In this document: positions 1 to 5,425 of the stretch, one piece after another
How the letters are laid out: each line of letters opens with the position of its first letter
Numbering within the stretch: the stretch's first letter is position 1
Assembly: GCA_018399795.1 (NCBI GenBank)
Contig: JAGYOC010000246.1
Location: 1 to 14,148, forward strand
Direction: 5' to 3'
Length of the DNA stretch: 14,148 nt
From: Dehalococcoidales bacterium
GTDB taxonomy: Bacteria; Chloroflexota; Dehalococcoidia; Dehalococcoidales; UBA5760
Translations under genes and position numbers: made by a program
Notes under the pieces: generated by a model
Database searches by the model: none
Told to the model about the DNA's origin: nothing
What the model saw: only the letters and a program-made list of their open reading frames with translations

Positions 1-466
1 CTTCCTTCTTCCTGACCAGCTCCAGGTCATCACGGGACAGGGACTGCTTGAGGCTGTCGGCAGGGAATGGCGTCGAAGCAACGTTATGCGCGAAGATGCC
101 GAGCTTGTTGGTGATATGGTGCGCATACTGCTCGTAGGCAGTGGTAATACAGAATACCCTCCAGCCGTTCCACTCCAGCCAGGAAACCAGCTTCTCGGCA
201 CCACCGGTCAGGTGAGCCGACCTGGCAAGCTCCATAATATCGTCATCGGAGATATTATGGAGCATCAGGAAAGGCGCTATCAGTGCCAGGGTATCACCCG
301 GCTCATACCCCTCCCTTTCCTCCATAGCCAGAAGGTCATCGTAACGGCTGATTACCTCGAAAACATGCCCGCCTTCAGGGAAGCGCTTCATCAACTGATA
401 GGCATTATCCTCCGGTGATAGAGGTCCCTCCAAATCAAAACAGATAAAGTTACTAATACCAATCAC
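1..466 (-). CDS. HAD-like protein resembling archaeal EhaR, partial (C-terminus cut by window edge)
   Basis: About 155 N-terminal residues are visible; the rest lies beyond position 1. The protein opens with a hydrophobic strand and FDLEGPLSPEDNAYQL (aspartate at residue 11), which looks like HAD motif I (DxD) with the second Asp replaced by Glu. It continues with SRYDDLLAMEEREGYEPGD, ALIAPFL and, further on, VFCITTAYEQYAHHI, which fits HAD motif II (Thr after a buried strand). This pattern, with DxEGP, then an N-A pair, then YDD and GD-T-L-IxPFL, is what I recall for the archaeal EhaR / predicted HAD phosphatase family. A substrate cannot be named. It is the last visible gene of the minus-strand run, 15 bases after the formyltransferase stop and in the same frame as it. 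I chose GTG at 466 as start; the strong AAGGAGG at 472-466 overlaps it, which is odd (see findings). Family assignment is from memory and moderate; phosphatase activity is inference. Confidence 0.72.
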   Translation of the reverse strand, partial: MIGISNFICFDLEGPLSPEDNAYQLMKRFPEGGHVFEVISRYDDLLAMEEREGYEPGDTLALIAPFLMLHNISDDDIMELARSAHLTGGAEKLVSWLEWNGWRVFCITTAYEQYAHHITNKLGIFAHNVASTPFPADSLKQSLSRDDLELVRKKE

Positions 467-472
467 CTCCTT
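466..472 (-). promoter_or_regulatory. Ribosome binding site of the HAD-like gene (AAGGAGG)
   Basis: A seven-base Shine-Dalgarno match reads AAGGAGG on the minus strand, followed by TGATT. Its last G is also the first base of the GTG codon taken as start. The only in-frame codon at classical distance (8 bases) is ATT at 457-455, so the true start is ambiguous between GTG and ATT. Confidence 0.6.
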
Positions 473-481
473 ACGGCGCTT

Positions 482-1297
482 TTAACCGGCCACCATCCTG
501 TTTATATCGTCACTGAGATCATACCCGTCAAGTGGGTGACCACCGGAATCGGTTACTGTGCCATTCTCTATTTTAACCCTGCCCTGGCTAAACGCCTGCA
601 GAGTAGCAATGATAAGCGGGAATTCCCTCTTTAATCCATACTCACGGATAAGCCGGAAGAGTGCTTTTTCCCCACCCCCGGCCCGGCTCTCGTCACGTTG
701 ATATCCGTTTATCTCAGCCCAGTACCGGTCAAAGGGTGCTCCACGGATAGAGAAAAGGGCATAAGTCACCACCGGTCCCCGATCCAGTTCCGGAGTAACC
801 AGGTGCATCATCACGCCGCTCTCCCGCGCTCTTTCCTGAATCAATTGCCGGATTACCTCCTGCCATGTTCCCTTCGGTCCTCCCGGCGCCGCCGGATGAA
901 GGTTAAGCATATTATAGCGGCGGCACATTTCCTCACCCACGACAAGCATATATCCCGCCAGGACACAAAGGTCAACCCGGAAATGCCGCAGGCGATTCAT
1001 CGCAGCCCGGTCGTATTCCTCCCGGCTATGGTTTCTGTTTGCTCCAGCGTCACCCCCATTCTCCTCGAGAAACCTGCGGCAGGACAGGGTAACGAGCGGC
1101 AAATCGTAACCCCTTACCAGGCCGAAAAAGCGGTCGCTATACTCCGATTCTCCCGGTTCCCGGTTGCTGAAGACAAAGGCTATCTCAGCCTTGATCTCTC
1201 CACGCTCGATGCTGCCCTGCACGGTCTCAAGAAGAGCCCCGGCAGCCTCATCCCTTCCCGTGGAAAACCAGCCAATACGGTAGATATTATCTGTCAT
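482..1297 (-). CDS. PurN-like formyltransferase family protein
   Basis: A 271-aa protein of the formyltransferase fold, related to phosphoribosylglycinamide formyltransferase (PurN, which transfers a formyl group from 10-formyl-THF). The core is visible: VDLCVLAGYMLVV near 108-120, MLNLHPAAPGGPKGTW at 130-145 holding the catalytic Asn132 and His134, and VTPELDRGPVV at 167-177 holding Asp172. It differs from true PurN in two ways. The N-terminal loop reads GWFSTGRDEAAG instead of the glycine-rich SGxGSN, and there are about 70 extra residues after the catalytic domain. The substrate may therefore not be GAR. The frame stays open upstream to 1513, but that stretch overlaps the PHP gene and reads like non-coding sequence; ATG at 1297 gives a family-like N-terminus (NIYRIGWFSTG). 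The ribosome binding site there is weak. It lies 82 bases after the PHP gene, the widest gap in the run. Confidence 0.82.
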   Translation of the reverse strand: MTDNIYRIGWFSTGRDEAAGALLETVQGSIERGEIKAEIAFVFSNREPGESEYSDRFFGLVRGYDLPLVTLSCRRFLEENGGDAGANRNHSREEYDRAAMNRLRHFRVDLCVLAGYMLVVGEEMCRRYNMLNLHPAAPGGPKGTWQEVIRQLIQERARESGVMMHLVTPELDRGPVVTYALFSIRGAPFDRYWAEINGYQRDESRAGGGEKALFRLIREYGLKREFPLIIATLQAFSQGRVKIENGTVTDSGGHPLDGYDLSDDINRMVAG

Positions 1298-1379
1298 TTG
1301 CTTTTCGGCCTTGTTATGGTTCCATGGCAAGAGGGAAAACCCCCGTGCAACCAACCCGGCGAAATTATTCGATTGCCTT

Positions 1380-2030
1380 TTAAAGCCTGCTTCTAAATCT
1401 GGCCACGACGCTCCTGATATGAACCAGCGGATTAGTCCTGTGCCCGTATACCCTGCCCGCCTCCAGCGCCGGCAGGAAATCCTCCCGGCCCCCGAACTCA
1501 GGCATTTCGACAAAGGCGTTACCTATCGCTTGGAGGGTATGGGCATCACTCCCAGCACTGCCAGGAAGACCGTATTCCCTGGCAAAGCTCTCTGCCTGAG
1601 CCGAAGAGCGGTAGAGGAGAGTTCTGGAGTTGAACACTTCGATTATGTCGATTTCCCCGCGTTCGGCAAGCTCCCGGGTAATCCTTTGGTTTAGAGCCGA
1701 GTGCCGGAACCGGTCGAATGGATGGGGTATGGCAACAAGCCCGCCCTGTGCCCTGATTCTCGATATTGTCTCCGCAACCGATAGCCCCGCCGGTATGGTT
1801 TCCTCGAGGAACATCCCCATAATCTCACCGTACGGGGTCATCACCTCTTCGGCTACGATTACCATAAAGGGAGCCTCTTCCTTCAGTTTCAGAGCCCCTT
1901 CCGTGGTATTATGGTCGGAAATGGCCAGGCAGTTGATAGCCGCTTCCAGGCAATGGTCGACAATCCTGGATAGCGGAGTATTGCAATCCGGTGAGTACTC
2001 GGTATGCACATGAAGGTCCGCCCGGAGCAA
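1380..2030 (-). CDS. PHP-domain metal-dependent phosphoesterase
   Basis: A 216-aa single-domain PHP protein. All metal-binding motifs are present in order: DLHVHT at 5-10 (Asp5, His7, His9), ISDHNT at 37-42, the acidic pair near Glu61, IPHPF at 101-105, EVFNSR at 131-136 and SDAH at 161-164. PHP proteins of this size hydrolyse phosphoesters such as nucleoside 3',5'-bisphosphates or histidinol phosphate, using a two- or three-metal centre. Nothing here names the substrate, and no histidine genes are nearby, so HisK is not supported. Translation appears to start at TTG 2030, two bases after the efp stop; a purine-rich GGAAAGGG in the efp tail lies about ten bases upstream, and no later Met precedes the first motif. 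Coupling with efp is likely. Confidence 0.88.
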   Translation of the reverse strand: MLRADLHVHTEYSPDCNTPLSRIVDHCLEAAINCLAISDHNTTEGALKLKEEAPFMVIVAEEVMTPYGEIMGMFLEETIPAGLSVAETISRIRAQGGLVAIPHPFDRFRHSALNQRITRELAERGEIDIIEVFNSRTLLYRSSAQAESFAREYGLPGSAGSDAHTLQAIGNAFVEMPEFGGREDFLPALEAGRVYGHRTNPLVHIRSVVARFRSRL

Positions 2031-2032
2031 GT

Positions 2033-2593
2033 TCAGTTTACCCTTTCCAGGTAGCTCCCGTTACGGGTATCCACCTTGATGGTATCACCCTCGTTGATAA
2101 ACAGGGGTACCTCGATGGTAATGCCGGTCTCCAGCGTAGCTGGCTTGGTTCCGGCAGTCGCGGTGTCCCCCTTTATGCCCGGTTCGCTGTGGGCGACCTC
2201 GAGCTCAACGGTAATGGGCATCTCGACGCTCATCAGCTCGCCCTTGTAGCTAGACAGCTGAAGCGACATCCCATCCTTGAGATAATTTATGGCTTCGCCC
2301 AGTTGCTCGCGGTTTAGAGATGTCTGTTCGAAGTTCTCTTCATCCATAAAATGGAACAAATCGCCGTCATTATACAGGTACTGCATGGGCCGGTACTCCA
2401 GGCGAGCACGCACAAATTTCTCCGTGTTCTGGAAACTTCGCTCCATGGAATGACCATCCTTTATATCACGAAGCTTAACCTTGGCCAGGGCTGCCTTCTT
2501 AGTCTTCACGTGCTGGTAGTCGATAACCTGATACAGCTTGCCCTCCAGCTCGATAGTAACTCCCTTTCTCAATTCACTGGCGTTTAACATCAT
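2033..2593 (-). CDS. efp: Translation elongation factor P
   Basis: 186 aa, the usual EF-P length (185-190). EF-P binds ribosomes stalled on polyproline between the P and E sites and promotes peptide bond formation. The N-terminal KOW-like domain (1-64), a middle OB domain (QYLYNDGDLFHFMD at 71-84) and a C-terminal OB domain carrying the family signature GITIEVPLFINEGDTIKVDT are all present. The tip loop that normally reads KPGKG is KTKKA at 30-34, one residue shorter than usual; Lys33 aligns with the residue modified in E. coli (Lys34). No EF-P modification enzyme is visible in this window. The start is one of two adjacent ATGs (2593 or 2590); AGGAG sits 3 bases before the first and 6 before the second, so the second may be preferred. 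The first ATG overlaps the peptidase stop by 4 bases, indicating translational coupling. Confidence 0.96.
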   Translation of the reverse strand: MMLNASELRKGVTIELEGKLYQVIDYQHVKTKKAALAKVKLRDIKDGHSMERSFQNTEKFVRARLEYRPMQYLYNDGDLFHFMDEENFEQTSLNREQLGEAINYLKDGMSLQLSSYKGELMSVEMPITVELEVAHSEPGIKGDTATAGTKPATLETGITIEVPLFINEGDTIKVDTRNGSYLERVN

Positions 2594-3672
2594 CTACTCC
2601 TAATCTTTTCTGCCTTTGAAATCACTCTTATCCTGCCATCATCCATTACCACCGTATCCTCAATCCGGACACCACCCCATCCGGGTATATATATCCCCGG
2701 CTCAATGGTGAATACCATCCCTTCCGTAATCGTCTCTTGAGAACCCCTGCCCAGGCGCGGTGCCTCATGCGGCAGCAGACCTATACCATGACCCAAGGCA
2801 TGCCCAAAATATTCTCCATAGCCAGCCTCGGTGATAACTGTCCGCGCAATATTGTCCGCTTCCTCCCCGGTCATACCTTCCTTGACCATCTCTATTGCCG
2901 CAAGCTGTGCACCCAGCACAATATCATATACCCGGTTAAAGGTTTCATCCCCTCCACCGGCGAGGAAAGTACGGCTCAGGTCGCTGGAGTACCCCCCAAC
3001 CCTGGCACCAAAATCCAGAAGTACTGGCCCACCGGTACTGATATCGCGCGAGGTTGCCCGGGCATGAGGCAAAGCTGCGTTCTCCCCCGAACCGGCGATG
3101 ACCCCGAAGGGAACCGGCTCGCTGCCCGCCTCCCTCATAAACCTCTCTATCTCCCAGGCCAACTCCTGCTCGGTGATGTTGCTGGCAATCAAACCTCGGG
3201 CATATCCCATGGCAGCATCGCTGATTACCACCGCCCGGTTTATAAGTTCAATCTCTTCGGGCTCCTTTACCTCACGTATCTTTTCGACAATGCCGTCAAC
3301 AGGAACAAGCTTCAAGCTCAGACCAGCCTTTTTAATTATATCAGATAAGTCGCGGTAATGATAAAAGGTGACGTGCCTGCCCTCGAAAGCAAGAAGCCTG
3401 ATATTGTGCCCGTCAAGCAGTCTTGGAAACCATTCGTCGCGCGAGCCGCTGATAGGGAAAACCCGGTAATCAGGAGACTGCCTTCTGGCCTGTTCCAGAT
3501 AGCGAAAGTCGGTAACCAGAACCCGGTCCCGTGCTGTAATGAGGAGATAACCAGCAGAACCGTCGAATCCCGAGAGGTAGCGGCGGTTCTCCGGCTGTGA
3601 AATCAGTATGGCGTCAGCTTCGTATCCTGCCAGAGCGCCGAGCAGACTCTCAATCCTCTTCTGGTAATTCAT
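2590..3672 (-). CDS. Xaa-Pro peptidase, M24B family (PepQ/PepP type)
   Basis: 360 aa, with the normal two-domain layout: an N-terminal creatinase-like domain (about 1-130, with ENRRYLSGFDGSAGYLLI) and a C-terminal pita-bread metallopeptidase domain. The dinuclear metal ligands are visible: Asp220 in LLDFGA, Asp231 in SSDLSRTF, His295 in GHALGHGIGL, Glu324 in FTIEPGIY and Glu338 in VRIEDT; His203 in LPHA and His302 in LPHEAPR also match. The enzyme removes or cleaves N-terminal Xaa-Pro bonds in the cytoplasm. Dipeptidase (PepQ) and aminopeptidase (PepP/YpdF) cannot be told apart from sequence alone. I chose ATG 3672 (MNYQKRIESLL); the longer open frame upstream is only the shadow of the recombinase gene. 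The start overlaps the recombinase end by 23 bases, and the end overlaps the efp start by 4. Peptidase-efp pairing is common in bacteria. Confidence 0.93.
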   Translation of the reverse strand: MNYQKRIESLLGALAGYEADAILISQPENRRYLSGFDGSAGYLLITARDRVLVTDFRYLEQARRQSPDYRVFPISGSRDEWFPRLLDGHNIRLLAFEGRHVTFYHYRDLSDIIKKAGLSLKLVPVDGIVEKIREVKEPEEIELINRAVVISDAAMGYARGLIASNITEQELAWEIERFMREAGSEPVPFGVIAGSGENAALPHARATSRDISTGGPVLLDFGARVGGYSSDLSRTFLAGGGDETFNRVYDIVLGAQLAAIEMVKEGMTGEEADNIARTVITEAGYGEYFGHALGHGIGLLPHEAPRLGRGSQETITEGMVFTIEPGIYIPGWGGVRIEDTVVMDDGRIRVISKAEKIRSR

Positions 3673-4573
3673 TATCCCTATTTCTACCCGCCATGGGGTG
3701 AGCGGACAGGTATACCTTTCTCGCCTGTCTTCTGGTAACATGGGTATAAATCTGGGTTGTGGACAGGTCGGCATGCCCCAGCAACTGCTGCACAACCCGC
3801 AGGTCGGCGCCGCCATCGAGGAGATGCGTGGCAAAGGTATGTCGCAGCATATGGGGATAGACCCGCCTCTTGATACCGGCGGTAAGCGAATACCGTCTGA
3901 GTATGCGCTGTACCCTCCGTTCCACCAGTCGCCGGCCGCCCCGGGCGACGAAGAGCGCCCGGTTCCTTTTACCGGCCAGAAGGCTGGGCCTGGCCTGGCT
4001 GATGTAGATAAGCAACGCCGCTTCAGCCGGTTTCCCCATTAACACCATTCGCTCCCGGGCACCCTTGCCATATACCCTTATTTCCCTGGTATCCAGGTTA
4101 ACCATATCCATATCCAGGTTGACCACCTCACTGACCCTCAAACCAGAGGCATAGAGCAGCTCCAGTATGGCCCGGTCACGCTTCCCCTGTGGCGTACTGA
4201 TGTCAGGGGTATTGAGAAGCCTCAGAACCTCTTTCTGGCTCAGGAAGCCGGGCAGGCGTTTATCCAGCTTGGGGAAAGCTGTATCGGCAACCGGGCTGCT
4301 TTCGATTACCTCCTCCCTCATAAGGTAGCGGTAGAAAGAGCGTATCGCCGATAGCTTGCGGGAGATACTGACCTTTACAAACCCCTGCTTCACAAGCGAG
4401 GCAAGATAGTCCCGTACTACCTGTTTGTCCACCTGGCGAAGCGAGGCGATATTCTGCGACCTGAGGAAACCGAAAAAGGCCAAAATATCGGTGGTGTAAT
4501 TACGTATGGTATAGGGAGAAGCATTCCGCTCCGACTCGAGGTAGTTTACGTACCTGTCGAATATACGCTGCAT
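3650..4573 (-). CDS. xerC: XerC/XerD-type tyrosine recombinase
   Basis: 307 aa, the typical Xer length. The N-terminal SAM-like core-binding domain (1-95: YLESERNASPYTIRNYTTDI) is followed by the catalytic domain with the full set of residues: Arg146 (ASGLRVSE), Lys170 (VYGKGARER), His241 and Arg244 (HMLRHTFATH), His267 (LLGHADLSTT) and the nucleophile Tyr276 (QIYTHV). Xer proteins resolve chromosome dimers at dif. The XerC label rests on context (dprA-topA-x-xerC as in Bacillus, where codV is the XerC homologue); XerC and XerD are hard to separate by motif. It is not flanked by inverted repeats or phage genes, so a housekeeping role is more likely than a mobile one. ATG 4573 has CAGGGAA about eight bases upstream. 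It begins 16 bases after the preceding gene stops and overlaps the peptidase gene by 23 bases. Confidence 0.92.
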   Translation of the reverse strand: MQRIFDRYVNYLESERNASPYTIRNYTTDILAFFGFLRSQNIASLRQVDKQVVRDYLASLVKQGFVKVSISRKLSAIRSFYRYLMREEVIESSPVADTAFPKLDKRLPGFLSQKEVLRLLNTPDISTPQGKRDRAILELLYASGLRVSEVVNLDMDMVNLDTREIRVYGKGARERMVLMGKPAEAALLIYISQARPSLLAGKRNRALFVARGGRRLVERRVQRILRRYSLTAGIKRRVYPHMLRHTFATHLLDGGADLRVVQQLLGHADLSTTQIYTHVTRRQARKVYLSAHPMAGRNRDNELPEED

Positions 4574-4589
4574 CGCATTGTTCCCTGCT

Positions 4590-5423
4590 CTAGTTTTCTA
4601 TGCCTTCCTCTTTATCACTCCCGTCCGGCCTCTCGCTAACAGGCTGTTCCCCGGTTTCCGTGTTGTAACTGTCAACGGTACCGCTGGAAGCGATATGAGC
4701 CAGGACATCGGCAAAGGCGATGCCCCTGGAACGGGCACATTTCATTCCGCGCTTGATTCTGCCGGCAATCACCTCGCCAAGGTGCAGGGTGGCATTGGTC
4801 AACTCCTCCGGAGATATCCAGCCCTTACCGTACATAAAACCGGTGACATATACCTTGGCAACGTTTTCCTTCAGCAACTCCATGGTGTAGTCAGAACCCC
4901 TGGGGTGAGTCTGAAACTCCACGTATTCGATGGGCCATTCCTTCTTCAATTCTGCCAGAAACATGTCACGAAATTCTATCCAGCGCGGCAGGCCGTTCAG
5001 GCGCCAGTACTTGTTGTTTTCATCGTAGTGCTGACGGTTGGCCTCGGCTACCCGGTCCACCATCTCGCTGTCGACAACCTCTTCCGACTGATATACCCTG
5101 ACCTTCTCGTCGGGCCATTTCTTCATGGCCTCTGAAGCCTGCTCCAGGCTCCGGCATAGCTCCAGCGTTTCCTCAATCTTGAATTCCCATCCCCCCGGCT
5201 GGTACTTGAGTACGTTTCTGTTATTATCGCTGCCGATGACAAAAATCAGTTTTTTCGCCAGCCAGCCTCCCGCAGTATACTGCAATTCACCACCGGGCAG
5301 AGCCTTCTTTTGCACATGAAGCCCCCGTGAAGTGGCCAGAGAACGATCATCCAGAGAAAGCCGATCCTTGATACCGGCAATTTCCTCGATGCTCTCCAGC
5401 AGATGTTCGGAAGGGTATTCCAT
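4590..5423 (-). CDS. Unrecognised soluble protein between topA and xerC
   Basis: 277 aa; I do not recognise the family. No signal peptide, membrane segment, cysteine cluster or nucleotide-binding loop is visible. The chain is rich in charged and aromatic residues (for example YWRLNGLPRWIEFRDMFLAE and KEWPIEYVEFQTHPRGSDY). A GG-containing, strand-like part comes first (about 45-85: GGELQYTAGGW, KLIFVIGSDNN). The middle is mostly helical, and the tail is acidic and probably disordered (DGSDKEEGIEN). The frame also opens at GTG 5429, overlapping the topA stop, but AAGGAG at 5434-5429 lies five bases before ATG 5423, so I take that ATG. The protein is clearly coding (long clean frame, fits between neighbours). 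By position it replaces trmFO of the Bacillus smf-topA-trmFO-codV cluster, but it has no FAD-binding GxGxxG motif and is not TrmFO. A role with the DNA-processing neighbours is inference. Confidence 0.85.
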   Translation of the reverse strand: MEYPSEHLLESIEEIAGIKDRLSLDDRSLATSRGLHVQKKALPGGELQYTAGGWLAKKLIFVIGSDNNRNVLKYQPGGWEFKIEETLELCRSLEQASEAMKKWPDEKVRVYQSEEVVDSEMVDRVAEANRQHYDENNKYWRLNGLPRWIEFRDMFLAELKKEWPIEYVEFQTHPRGSDYTMELLKENVAKVYVTGFMYGKGWISPEELTNATLHLGEVIAGRIKRGMKCARSRGIAFADVLAHIASSGTVDSYNTETGEQPVSERPDGSDKEEGIEN

Positions 5424-5425
5424 AC

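Noticed and set aside
698..1396. Plus-strand 232-codon frame opposite the formyltransferase
   Set aside because: Shadow of the minus-strand gene, whose catalytic motifs are clear; the translation has no recognisable domain.
2737..3348. Plus-strand 203-codon frame opposite the Xaa-Pro peptidase
   Set aside because: Antisense to a gene with all metal ligands; codon pattern and composition look non-coding.
3650..4573. Tyrosine recombinase as sign of a mobile element
   Set aside because: It is an Xer-sized protein inside a tight housekeeping operon with dprA and topA, with no flanking repeats or phage genes.
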